From NCBI GenBank assembly GCA_001510575.1, contig LNGK01000005.1, forward strand, positions 786,466 to 850,465: DNA of 64,000 nucleotides, in the 5' to 3' direction. The stretch is from Knoxdaviesia capensis. Taxonomy: Eukaryota; Ascomycota; Sordariomycetes; Microascales; Gondwanamycetaceae. Positions 23,918 through 34,863 of the stretch are shown here, piece by piece (positions within the stretch are counted from its first letter, which is position 1; every line of letters starts with the position of its first letter). Under the pieces are notes generated by a model, which was not told where the DNA came from, did not search any database, and saw nothing but the letters and a program-made list of their open reading frames with translations. The translations under genes and the position numbers were made by a program.

Positions 23918-26560
23918 ATCACGGAAGCCAACACAATATCATCGACTGTCGAACGTCCATCCGGCGCAAAGAGCCAGAAAGCCGCACAATACGAACAGGA
24001 ATGCTGAAGATCTAGATGCTCGATATAGTCCGACCAGATGAAAGCGTAATATTGCTGAGGGCCAATGAAGCTGAGAAGAGAGACAATGCCCCCAGTTTTT
24101 CCCTCCGGAATCGAACTTGCTCAGGGGAGAAGGGTTTCTTCGGGACTCTGGGGATGATTTGAAGCCAGCGATGAGAGAGAGAGAGACAGAGAGAAGTACC
24201 TGAGATGTTTCTTTTTTGGAGATTTAAAATCCTATTAAAATTCTCCGGTTTTTTGGATTCGGTGGTGGTTCGAGAACCTCTTTGATAACCCGCATACAAA
24301 TAAGCGAACTGACGTGAAGTGTAAACAATTTAAACGAAGGGCTAAACCTGCTTGGTAAGGATGGAAGCGAGAGAGAGAGAGGAAGAGATAGGAGAGAGAG
24401 ACTGGCATGTGACGTAGTAGCCGGCCATATTATGTAGGATTTGACTAACCATCAACAAGTGGTGGTGAGCGAGTGAATTGAAGCCGGAGAATCTGGAAAG
24501 GGTCGAAAGGGTCGAAAGAGAGAAAAGACAGAAAGGAAGCAGGAAATGATGACGCGGGAAGAATGCGCGGGTCTTAGATTTCTGGCGGGATGGCCGGTTC
24601 TGTATAAGCCGTGATACTCGGCCTGAGAAGAAGAGGAAGAGAGCCAGTTTCTGCCCAGTGACGGCCACCACGAGTGGCAATGAAAGACTAACCCTCTCAA
24701 GGAAGGCTGCTTCTGTGCATTCCATGAGACTTCATACTTGTCGAGGACTTGTGGCACTATCACCGGATGAGGAGCAGAGGCGAGAGCCAGGAAGGGGGCA
24801 ATGGAGAGAGATTTACAGCAACACACCACCAGTATCCAACGACAGCCGACATGTGTAGAGAAAGGGGAACGGAAGAAGAGGAGGAAGAATGAGGACAAAT
24901 GGCATAGCGAGGAGGAAATAAGGACGAAATAAAGTGTGCACGCCAGGGACACTCTCCAAGCACTCACTCACTCTCTTCCCAGATCGACCCAGACACATTT
25001 CGCGATCAATCCGCCCGCCCCCAAGTCTGGATTTCGTCCTCCTTTGATTTTCCCTCGCCGGCAAGGGAGGAAGAGCCCTTCCAGAGACATTTTTCATGTG
25101 CTGCCTTCCATTCTGAATCCAGCCGTATGCGTGACTCTGGGACATGAGTCTATCTCCGGCTGGATTGAGGGCTGTCCTGCAGGTGGTGATATGGCAGAGC
25201 CACTTACCCATTACTGCTGTCTATGGAGGCCAGAAGTGTATCAGACCTGAAGATGTGGTTCAAACTTCCCTTACCTTCGTTTATATATGTGGCTTTCAAA
25301 TTGCCGGTCCATGGGCTTTGGTATGAGGTGGGAGTCACTTCCTACCGTGAACTGCTCCCCAACACTCATGAATCACAGCAACATCTCATCGCAGCTTCTA
25401 CAGTTGGGAGAAGACGGAAACAGAGCTGGCCCTTCACATGTTTTCCTTCTTCCTCTCTGTTTTCCGCCTCCCTTTGCATCCCACCATTCTCTCCCTTCAA
25501 CCTTCAACGCGCCTTAAATTTTCCCCAGCCTTAGGAATGCATATCCCCTCTCCCTTGTCCTCTTCCCTCCCGTTCCATCTCGTCCCGCGTAAGATGATGA
25601 TAATCTACGCTTTCCTCTCTCTATGACAACCGTTTTGAGATTGCAGCCAAAAAAGAAAAGAACAAGAACGCACGCTGGCTATTACTCAAAGTCCCGCTTC
25701 GAGGTGTCTCACTCCCTCGCATTCTCTCTCTCTCTATGCACGTAGACCTGCTTCCCCTCACAATCCGCATCCGAACAGCACCACTTCCACCACCTTCTCT
25801 TCACACTACTGCCTCTCCTCACTCCCGCTGCCGGAAACCCTTTCAGCCCGGCCCCTTGGGCCATAGTTCGGAAAAGAAATACATGGTGAGACCCGGTGTT
25901 AGGGTACCGTCTTTCCTTTTGGCCTGCCTGTTGCCGCTTCTAGACAACTTCTCTCTAGTGGTACTGTAAAAGATACATCGCAATGTAAGGGAGGCATGCA
26001 ATCCCCCCAATCCCCATATTAGACTGAATAGCTGCTGCTTAAGCTCCCTCCCACACCCAGCAATGTCTCTTCTTTTGCCTTGGCCCTTCTATTTCTCAAC
26101 CCCTGTGTTCCCGGGGTCTACGTCTGCGTTCATCTGCTGCATCGTGGCATTATTCAAGCTATCGGTTGAGCCCCATATGTCATCCCGCCCTTCCCCCCCG
26201 AGCCCTTCTTTGCGTCTTTCCACTCTTGATCTTTGGCCACGTACTAGAAAGGATCAATCAGGCTGTTCTCTCTGTCTCTTCGACTTGGCCCCCCAGAGTG
26301 ACATGCATAGCGTAACACCAAGACGACCGTTGTTGAGCTTCTCCTCACACTACTTTGCCTTTCGCCTTTCAGTGAATCTAGAAACAACCCTGATTCATCT
26401 CTTAACCCTTAATATATCAACCTCTCTTCGGTGCACAGCAGCCACCTCAGTCCAGCTCGACCTCAAATCACCACAAAAAAAAAACAATGCCCCCTATCAC
26501 GACACCTTCTGTCCGTATCCGCCAGGTAAACAAACATCCCCATCCCCACCACCACCCAAA

Positions 26561-26582
26561 ACAACAACAACAACAACAACAC
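26561..26582. repeat. (ACA)n trinucleotide microsatellite
   Basis: About seven consecutive ACA/CAA units in non-coding DNA, just upstream of the tRNA-like relic. Confidence 0.85.
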
Positions 26583-26664
26583 CAGCACTTGAGTATACCT
26601 TATAAGGGCCTGTAGAGTTGTTGTCTTTCGCCGAGAAGGCGGCTGGGCAGTACCCGGTTCAGGA

Positions 26665-26750
26665 CAAACTCGTGCATTTGGTGGAACGGTGATCGACCCT
26701 GCTTGACAACCGACGAGTCGCGGGTTCGAATTCCCTCGGGGGATTTGGGC
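26665..26750 (+). other. tRNA-like relic (A-box and B-box motifs)
   Basis: The stretch contains TGGTGGAACGG, matching a tRNA A-box/D-arm, then CTGCTTGACAA, resembling an anticodon arm reading GAC, then GGTTCGAATTCC, which fits a B-box/T-loop except for one extra T. Order and spacing are those of a tRNA. However, I cannot pair the acceptor stem, the anticodon stem or a full 5-bp T stem, so it is not an intact tRNA. It could be a decayed tRNA, possibly of organellar or bacterial type given the D-arm form, or the head of a tRNA-derived SINE. Chance is also possible. Confidence 0.25.
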
Positions 26751-27640
26751 TCGACAAACCACGATCGGACGACGGAAGAGATGTAGTCCTATCGGAGCTG
26801 GGCGGATACCAGCGGACGAACTCTTTTTTGTCCTATGTTCCTACATACTTTTCTCTCATTCTTTTAAGTTCCTATTATCCGTCCTAGAATATTGAAGCCG
26901 TAGTGAGAGTTTGAAGAACTGATGGTGCCATTTTTGGTGAAGTTTTTTTTTTTTTTTTCTGTTGATGCATTTTATCTTTTTGGGTCACGGTTGTTTGGTG
27001 TCATTTGAAGGGACGTGTTTCCTTTTGTAAATACACAGTGACCACGAGGTCCTGCTGTCTGTCAATTGAGTTACGCACAAGCGTATAAGCGAGGTCAAGA
27101 ATTGAGTACACATATCTCCCCATTAGGACAGAGAATTCGAGCAAAAGAAAAACTAAACTCATGCAATGGCGTGGAGGCGGAGAGAGAGACGAAGACAAAG
27201 ATGGAGAAGAGGGGGAGGACAGCAATCAATCGTATCCGTACAAAACTGCACTATGTACACCCATCGTCTTGTCCAAGCACACTCGTCGCCAATCCGTGCG
27301 CCAGTAACGCCATCATGCCACGCAAATCATGGCCTTAACACACAATACCTGAATCCCCAAACTCCCAGTTCTAGTCCGCATAATCTGGATTCCAGATCCA
27401 ACATTAGATATCGTATCATCGTGGCGTCATCATCCATTTCCGTTCCATTCTTGACTTTTGGGACGGCAGGGGAAAAAAAAGAAGAAGAAGAAGAAAAAGA
27501 GGCAAGCTCGGCAAACTCGGATTATCTTAGTTCTAAAAGCAAGCTTCTTGTTCCGGGCGACCAAGATCGGGCAGGGCGGCCACAGAACGAAGAAGAAAAA
27601 CAAGGAAACAAAACTAAAGCCCATGAAGGGCGAGAAAAAG

Positions 27641-27803
27641 AGAGGGAGATAGAGCGCGAGAGGGAGAGAGAGAGAAGGAGGAAAAGAGAGGAGGAAAAGG
27701 AAGCGGGGAGGAGAGAGAGGAAGAAGGAGGGAGAGAGAAGAGAGAGGAGAGAGGAGAGAGGAGAGAGGAGAGAGGAGAGAGAGAGAAGGAGAGGGGGGGG
27801 GGG
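27641..27803. repeat. Long homopurine tract with (GAGAGGA)n repeats
   Basis: A/G-rich on the plus strand with very few breaks; positions 27705-27803 are uninterrupted purine (99 bases), including tandem GAGAGGA units and ending in eleven G. It starts 58 bases beyond the helicase stop, so in the helicase transcript it would be a C/U-only stretch of the 3' UTR. Confidence 0.9.
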
Positions 27804-27861
27804 CACATGGGGGGAAAGGAGGCCGGATCCAGGGCCAGAAGGAGGAAGGTCCTATCTGCCA

Positions 27862-30674
27862 CTACACGACCACGAGCGCGTCACGGCTCACGCCATCCGC
27901 CCAAATCTTCCGCAGATTCGGAGCGACACGACCACCTCCACAGGTGGTCATGGCCGGATGCATCAAAATGATCTCGGCCTGGCGGGAGCGCGTGACGGCT
28001 ACGTTGAGCCGGTGAGCGTCCTCCATAAACCCGGCCGTCTTGGTCCGGACCAGGTCGAGAATCACCACATCGGCCTCATGGCCTTGTGCGGTGTCGACGG
28101 TCCGGACCTCGACGCGGTTCCGGAGTTCATGGGGGAGCCGGCTCACCAGCTCCCGGTAGTGGCAGACGGCTGCCTTGTACGGGGCACAGATAATAATCTG
28201 GCCCCCGCGGGCGGGGTTGCTCACGGACCGGAAGTTCCGGTCCGCGAGCAGCTCCCCAACCCGCGCCATGGCGAAGGCCTCGTGCCTTCTATTGAAGAAG
28301 GACTTGGCCTCCACCTCCTCCTGGCCGTTTTGCAGGTAAAAAATTACCCGCGGCTCGCGGCACTTCTTCCCTCCCATGTGCGTCTCCAGGTACCGGCGCA
28401 GATGCTGCAGCGACGGCGGGGAACGCTTCTCTTCGGGAATTCCCGAAATCATCTCTCCTCCATAGAAGAGCACGGAAGGAAGGCGCTGGAGATTACCGTA
28501 CGCTCGGTGGTTGATGAACAAGTTGTTCACCTTTCCTCCTGCAATGTCCACGCGCTCCATAGTAGACACCGTCAGCTGCTTGGCCATCGGGTTGACCACG
28601 AATCCCTCTTCGCATCCGCCGCGTGCTCCGGAGTCCTCGACGAAAGGACGGGTTTGGCGGAAATCACCGCTGAAGATCCACGCCTTCGGCGAGAAGAAAG
28701 CGACGGGGATCAGAGACGTCAGTTCTCTGGCATGAGGTGCTTCGTCAACGAACACAATGTCCGGCTTGAATGTCTTGGCGAAGGCTCCGGTGGCGGCGAC
28801 GGGAGTAGTGGCGACAAAATCGATCTCGCGGAGGCTATCTCGATAGACTAGGCTGACTTTGTGGCGAAGAGCGGCCATGTCTCTATTGGTCTGAACACCA
28901 GCTTCAAGGATTCCGTTGAGAATCTTGGAGAGATCACGGTACCGAGTCGTCTTGTGCGCCTCAAAATGCTTCCACGCGGCCTGATCAAGGCTCAGTGCCA
29001 GCGAGCAGCCATCATCGTCTCTCTTGATATCTGAACCACCGTTGATCTGCGCCATGTCGAGGAACTGGCTGGAAAAGTCGGGCTCGGCCTGGTTTCCGCT
29101 CTGGGAGTCTGACTTTGCCTGGCGGCGATTGAGCTTCTCCGAATTCTTCACCTCCGCCGGCCATCCACGCATGCGAATCACCTTCTTGTCCACGCCAATA
29201 TCCTGAAGGAGGCTGATCATTCTGTTGGCCACGTCATCCACGGGCTTGTTGACATCAATCAGATAAAGAATCTTGGCTCCTCCACGAGGCCGGATGGTGT
29301 TGGTGTCAGGATTAACCGAGCACATGGCAGCCGCGGCAGTCATGATGTTCCAATGGGTTTTTCCGGCTCCAGGGCAACCAGACACAATGTGCAGCCCGGC
29401 AGGGATGCGAGCAAGCTCCGTATACGCCGTCAGGTGGTGGTCGTTGAAAGTCGAAAACTTCTCACGCAAACCCTTGGGCAGTTGGAGGTTCTCCACGGGG
29501 TTTTCCATCTGCGGGAAAGCCTTGAACAGGTTGACATTGGTGGTAGGTTTCTTGGCCGGGTTCAGAATGTACTGGAACACATCTCGCTGAAGCCGAGTCG
29601 GGCCATCCTGTTGCTTCTTGTTGCCATCTTTGTCCTCCTTGCCGCCGGTGAAAACGTCAAGCGCCGCCATCTCGGCATCGTAGGTCACCGAATTAAATTC
29701 CAGGTGAAGGGTCGCGGGGATCCAGTTCATTTCGTTCAGGGTGTCCATCTTAATGGTAGAAAGCGACTTTGCAAGAGCAACCGACTCGAAAATATCAATG
29801 TCCTTGGCATCGCCATCCTCATCCTTGAATTGAGGGGACATAATCTTGAACGCAGTCATGGCCGCATAACCACAGTTGAAAAAGGGGTTATCGATTCGCT
29901 TGACGGGAATGACTCCAAGGTCGGTTTCGACGCCATCGACGAGGAATTTCCGGGCAAAAGCAATGCCGCAGCGTTCGCCAACTCGAGGGAAGCGCTTATT
30001 GGATGTGTCGTTGATCTGCAGCATCAGAAGCCACTGTTGACGATATCCTCCAAGGCTGGTTGCCATCCGGTAGGGAGAAGCAATCCAGGCAGAATGCTCC
30101 CGCTTGAGACCGTTGAACTTTTGGATATGGATTTCCTCGTTCTGCATCTCAATGCTTGCGCCGACACCATGGCAGTCCGCAAAGGCATTGGGACTGGCGA
30201 AAATGGTCCGAACAAAAGCTGTCATACCGTTGTTCATAGCTGACTTCAGAGCATACGATCCGTTTGCGTAGCCACTTCCATTAGAAGGGGTGTGCGAACT
30301 CTGTTCAGGGGTCTTCTTGGGCTTATTGTCGGAAATCGGAAGCTTGTTTATGCCGGCGAGTTTCCAGGCAGTGCGAAGGTCCGACAGCTCGGCATCGCTC
30401 ATAACCTGATCTCCAATGTGTCGAGGAATCTGCGGCTTCTGTCAAATGAAAAATCACGGTTGTCAGTGATATGTGAAATGAATATTCAAACAGAATATTG
30501 AAAAAAAAAAAAAGACTGGAACGTCCTGCATGCACAGGTATTTCAACCTCGAGAGAAAGTGCTTACCTTGGCAGTATTTTCAGTGGCGGACGGTGTAGCA
30601 TTGATTGACTCCGGAATCTCCTGAATCCAGTCAATGTAGCTCTGTATGACAGAAACTGGAATGTTATCAGACAT
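27862..30674 (-). CDS. UPF1/NAM7-like superfamily 1 helicase
   Basis: Two exons on the minus strand, 30674-30567 (36 codons) and 30438-27862, give about 894 residues. The 128-base intron has a GTAAGC donor and a TTGACAG acceptor. Walker A is SGCPGAGKTH (about residue 389), motif II is FVDEAPHARE (about 597), followed by IFSGDFRQTRPF (motif III-like, GDxxQ), and motifs V-VI are TVDTAQGHEADVVILDLVR and LNVAVTRSRQAEIIL (about 849). These mark an SF1B helicase of the UPF1/SEN1/NAM7 type, which unwinds RNA or DNA 5' to 3' using ATP. I see no UPF1 Cys/His-rich domain; the N-terminal 380 residues are unfamiliar, so orthology to UPF1, SEN1 or DNA2 is unlikely and the substrate is unknown. Large helicase families of this sort are known in filamentous fungi. 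The N-terminal exon is inferred from splice sites and may not be the first. Confidence 0.78.
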
Positions 30675-31579
30675 GATGATTGAAGATGGAAAATCTATCT
30701 GAAACCACAAGGAGACGGAAGTGTTAGCTGAGGTCGATCAAAGCTCCTGCTAAGGAGAGGAGATCTTACCAAGTTTGATTGAATCAAGGGGTGACGTTTG
30801 TCAAGTGAAAACAAGAACAAACAGGGCAAAGAACGCCGGTGTATGAAAGAAACTTTGAAGTAACTGGTTACTCTATGAAGCAATCATACATCATTAGTAT
30901 ATCCTGACTTCGTATTAGAGTAATAGATTGGATTCACACAAAGGGGGGTCCACTTACCTAGTAACCTTTTATCTTAATTGTATTTAGAGGATCTCTTGAA
31001 ATCAGAATTGTTCAAGACTTGAACAAGTGATAGTACAATGTGTAAGGACAGAGTAGTATTACTTGACCAGGCAAGAATAATCGTGAAGAAAGAGAGACGG
31101 AGGAGGAAGTAAAGGTTGTAATGAAAGGAAGATAAACGATAACTTCTTACCAAACGAAAACTTCTTACAGATGAGGAACAAAAAGAATGATCAAGGAAGT
31201 GTAAGACAGTTGTTGTGAGGATGTAAGGAGGAAAAAGAAGTTTAAGACGAGAAGTGAAGAAGAAAAATGAAAGAAGAAAAGGAGGGAGGATAAAAGAACG
31301 AAGCAACCTTTGAAAATACTTGAACACAATAAAGCCTAGAAGCAATTAAGTGTTTAAAGAAAAAAACAAAGGGCTAATGGAAAGAAGGTAAAAGGGGGTA
31401 AACAAGAGTGGTGTGACAATAGAGGCAGGTGGATGTATGAATAATAGTGAAGGAGGAAAAGGAAGAGATGTAGGAGGAAGAAACGAAAGAGAAAGAAAGA
31501 TTCCAGAGGGAGAAATATAGGCCAGAAAAAATGGGTCGTATGAATTATGATTTGGTGCTCCTTCCACATGAAGCAATTA

Positions 31580-31641
31580 CCCCACGCAAAAATGTACTAT
31601 CGCCAGTTTTTGGTGGTGGTTTGTATTTATTTTTCGTGGGG
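31580..31641. repeat. Imperfect inverted repeat (hairpin)
   Basis: ccccacgcaaaaat at 31580-31593 pairs with atttttcgtgggg at 31629-31641, leaving one unpaired base in the stem and a 35-base loop. It could be an RNA hairpin or a protein-binding site; no gene is evident around it. Confidence 0.5.
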
Positions 31642-32888
31642 AAAGGAAAGTTTACACCACGTTCTACCAGCTCTTGCCCTAATTCTGCATGTACCTGATA
31701 CTTGGGCATGCTCAATAGTCACAGGCACACGAGAAGGAACAATTTATGAATATAGGTACTTGATACATAGGAAATACTTGTATCAATATAGCAGTGTTGT
31801 GCCTATGCCCTATCATTTTTGTGAATATAGACTACCGTGCGTGTGATTAGGGCACATCTGCAATGCCCTAGGAAGACAGTCAAGTAGTCCAAAATACTGT
31901 GCTTCTCTTCAGCCAACCTCTTATGCTTTTGTTGATGGTATCAGTATATATTCAGTGAATGTCATGTCACGACGCGTATAGGAGAGTTGCCAGTCACTCC
32001 AGCCGGGAGAAGATCACAGCCATGAGTGTGGAACTGAGTGTACACTCTAGCCCTTACGAATTTATGAGCTTGAATATGAGCTAACATAGTACCAGCAGCA
32101 GCTACCTGATCGAACCCAAACTCCTCTTTCTCGCCAGCCGGTGAGCTGCCCTTGAAGCGAGACTCGACAGACGAAACAGCCACGACGATATAGCATTGTG
32201 TACGGCACGGTACATAGATATAGAGAGAGAGGGGGATAGAGGCAAGATCATAGAGCAAAAGCTCTCAGTCAACCCACTTAGTACTGGGGGGTTGAGAATT
32301 GAGCTCATGTTGCTCATAAAACTAGCTGTGGTGCCACAAGCCAATATCTTGAAGGGGAGAGCCGAAGCATGCCACAATTCTGATTCTGCGAACCTTTTGT
32401 AATGTTCTGTTAAACTAGAGCCATGTCTCTACCGATTATGCTAGAAATGCAATGGTCTTTCATGTCACTGGTGGTGATTCATTGAAGTGACCATGTCGAT
32501 ATACCCAGAGCTAGCTCCGGTCTTGTCCCCAGATTCAAGAACATCAAGCTGAAAGCATGGCTCTTATCACTCTTCCTTCTCATCCGTATCTACAAGACCC
32601 ACCAACCTCGTCCACGTAGAATTTCAACTTCAGACCAGATAGATGTTGAGATGCGTCACGAAAACGCAGAATCGCAGACGCCAATATTGGTGAAGATTGG
32701 GTGTCCATGGAGTATTTTAATGCAGTGGAAGGGTTTCTAGCCTGTTCATACAGATAAGTCATATCAAATCAGAACAGAAATAACAATATGCATCTTGAAT
32801 CACCAAATTCCAGTGAATCATAATGTCCCATCCTGCCTGATGTGGTTGAAAGCTCCATTCCGAACCCCCGGCAAAACCGAAGTGAGGT

Positions 32889-32900
32889 CGGCTTAAGCCG
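32889..32900. promoter_or_regulatory. CGG-N6-CCG palindrome, possible Zn2Cys6 factor site
   Basis: CGGCTTAAGCCG is a perfect 12-base palindrome carrying inverted CGG triplets separated by six bases, the arrangement bound by many fungal Gal4-type binuclear zinc factors. It lies 582 bases upstream of the eIF1A start. Function is inferred. Confidence 0.3.
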
Positions 32901-32951
32901 GCATCAGACACCAAGGTGGATACTCCGGCTGCCTGCTTCTAATGACCGCAT

Positions 32952-32963
32952 AACCCTAACCCT
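32952..32963 (+). promoter_or_regulatory. Telobox-like AACCCTAACCCT upstream of eIF1A
   Basis: Two registers of the telomere hexamer in a row, 519 bases upstream of the eIF1A start codon; a GTTAGGG follows at 33025-33031. Telomere-repeat motifs in promoters of translation genes are known in other eukaryotes; here the role is inferred. Confidence 0.4.
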
Positions 32964-33242
32964 CCCTATATGGGGTACTCCGGGCAGTCAGGAGACTCCA
33001 GCCAATCATAGGCCCCACCAAGCCGTTAGGGCAAAAGTAATTGAGCACATCTATTTTTGCCTGATTGGCCGGCCCTTTGATTATTCACCTTTAAGGCCCC
33101 CACATCAATTTTTGTGAGTGAAAATTAGTCATAGGCCGTCACAATTTTTGTCTTTTTGTCTTTGTTGCCTTTCACTGCCACTGCCCCATAAATCCGAGAT
33201 TTTTAGGTGGGTTTCGCGCCTGAAAGCAATGGTACTGCAGCC

Positions 33243-33250
33243 TATAAAAA
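33243..33250 (+). promoter_or_regulatory. TATA box of eIF1A
   Basis: TATAAAAA lies 232 bases upstream of the eIF1A start codon, on the same strand, with a pyrimidine-rich stretch between. Position fits a core promoter with a leader of about 200 bases. Confidence 0.45.
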
Positions 33251-33481
33251 GCCGGAACCTGGCCGCAAAGAGGCCTAAGCTTTGATGCTGTAGAAGAGAA
33301 CAAAGCCCAAACACGCTATATAGGAACGAGCAGTATCTTTTTTTCTGTTTCGTCCTGATCTTAATCAACATCATCTTCTCTTCTTGATTCTTCCTCGCTA
33401 AGGTGTCTGAAGGGACAAGAATTCAAGAGAAAAATCCATATTTTCACCGTTTCCCAGTTTTTATCTTCAGAAACTTCCAAG

Positions 33482-34863
33482 ATGCCTAAGAACAAGGGCA
33501 AGGTTCGTGACTTTCTTCGTCTTCTCTACCACCATGATGCATTCTCTATCTGCTGATGATCGATCAACCCCTCGATTATCAGCCCCTCCCCCTCCATGCC
33601 CCTCCATAATGCAGCCGAATCACAACATGGCAATCCCCGTGATAGAGGGAGCAACACATAAAAATAAAATACAAGAGTCACGATGGTGATTGAGGCAAAA
33701 GTATCTGACATTCGCATCTTCTCTCCATGTATAGGGCGGCAAGAACCGCAGAAGAGGCAAGAACGAGACCGACAAGGCCAAGCGCGAACTCGTCTTCAAG
33801 GAGGAGGGCCAGGAGTATGCCCAAGTTGTATGTACAAACCAGCCACGGCGAGATTGGAGGCGCAAGCCGGAGAGGACGGGCTGAGACGCCGAGGACAAAC
33901 GGGGAGACCGGAGACCGGCGCAGTATCGCCGGGCGCTTCTCGTCTGCTCTCTTCTCCCAGTCCTCTCTCGCCGTCTCTGTAGATATCGCGAACCGACTCG
34001 CTAACAATTTCAATAATTCTCCGAACCTACAGATCAAGATGCTCGGAAACGTATGAACCACCGTCCACACTCACGTATAGCCGCAAACACATCGGGATCT
34101 AACAAAATCTTTCCACAGGGTCGTCTTGAGGCGCAATGTTTCGATGGACAAGTAAGATTACACATATACCCTTCCCCGCGTCTTTTCTTTCTGGCGAATG
34201 CACCTCTCGGGTATACGCATACTAACTCCTCTACAGAAGCGTCTAGCCAACATCCGCGGCACCATGCGGAAGAAGGTCTGGATCAACCGTACGTATCAGC
34301 TGCCTTCCACACTAGACAATCTCTCTCTTTTCTAGCAAGATCTAACTTTCCTTTGTTGTTTTAGAGGGTGATATTATCCTGCTGTCCCTGCGCGACTACC
34401 AAGATAGCAAGGGCGACGTTATTCTCAAGTATGTTCATTCGCCCTATGAATGATTGTGTCTAGTTGTTGTGTGATGAATCACGCTCTGCCGCCTCACCTC
34501 ACCAGTGCTGACATTTATTTGTTTTTTTCTCCCCGCTTTCAGGTACACAGCCGACGAAGCCCGTTCGCTGAAACAGTACGGCGAGCTGCCCGAATCGGTA
34601 AGTTTTCAGTGTGCACGGAGCAGATGCAACCCCAAACAGTCCCAGCCGACAGGACAAAAAACGTACAACCGGAAGCACAGACACATCTAACACCCAATCT
34701 CTTTGTTTGCCCATCACAGGCCAAGATCAACGAGACCGACACCTACGGCGCCGACGGAAACGAGGAGTGCAACTTCGAGTTCGCCGATGCCGCCTCGGAC
34801 TCGGAGGAAGAGGAGGTCCCGGCCGGCCAGGCCAACAAGGACCTGGTGATCGACGACATTTAA
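33482..34863 (+). CDS. tif11: Translation initiation factor eIF1A
   Basis: Eight exons (33482-33502, 33735-33827, 34033-34050, 34119-34151, 34237-34288, 34365-34428, 34543-34597, 34720-34863) join in frame to 159 residues, the usual size of eIF1A. The protein reads MPKNKGK, then a basic N-terminal tail GGKNRRRGKNETDKAKREL, an OB fold (EYAQVIKMLGNGRLEAQCFDG, KRLANIRGTMRKKVWI, GDIILLSLRDYQDSKGDVI) and an acidic tail ending in DLVIDDI. eIF1A binds the A-site side of the 40S subunit, helps scanning and start selection, and its C-terminal tail contacts eIF5B. All introns are GT-AG. Seven introns in a 480-base coding sequence is dense for this window. The second exon is the only long one before the OB-fold core; the third has just 18 bases. 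Confidence 0.95.

Larger units (their letters stand above)
23463..27861. other. 4.4 kb spacer upstream of CRY-DASH and downstream of the helicase
   Basis: No convincing coding gene. It holds the presumed CRY-DASH promoter and 5' leader, purine-rich tracts (23828-23917; 27471-27505; 27641-27803), a tandem gaaagggtc-type repeat near 24497-24520, an ACA trinucleotide run (26561-26582) and a tRNA-like relic near 26665-26750. Confidence 0.6.
30675..33481. other. Divergent spacer between helicase and eIF1A
   Basis: 2.8 kb between two start codons. The part next to the helicase (30.7-31.6 kb) is AT-rich and purine-rich on the plus strand. It also holds an imperfect hairpin (31580-31641), a CGG-N6-CCG palindrome (32889-32900), a telobox (32952-32963) and a TATA box (33243-33250). 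No coding gene seen. Confidence 0.6.

Noticed and set aside
26665..26750. Functional tRNA-Val gene
   Set aside because: The acceptor and anticodon stems do not pair, so only a relic is reported.
27166..28851. 561-codon plus-strand frame across the helicase and purine tract
   Set aside because: It includes translated homopurine repeat (Arg/Glu runs) and antisense helicase sequence; not a gene.
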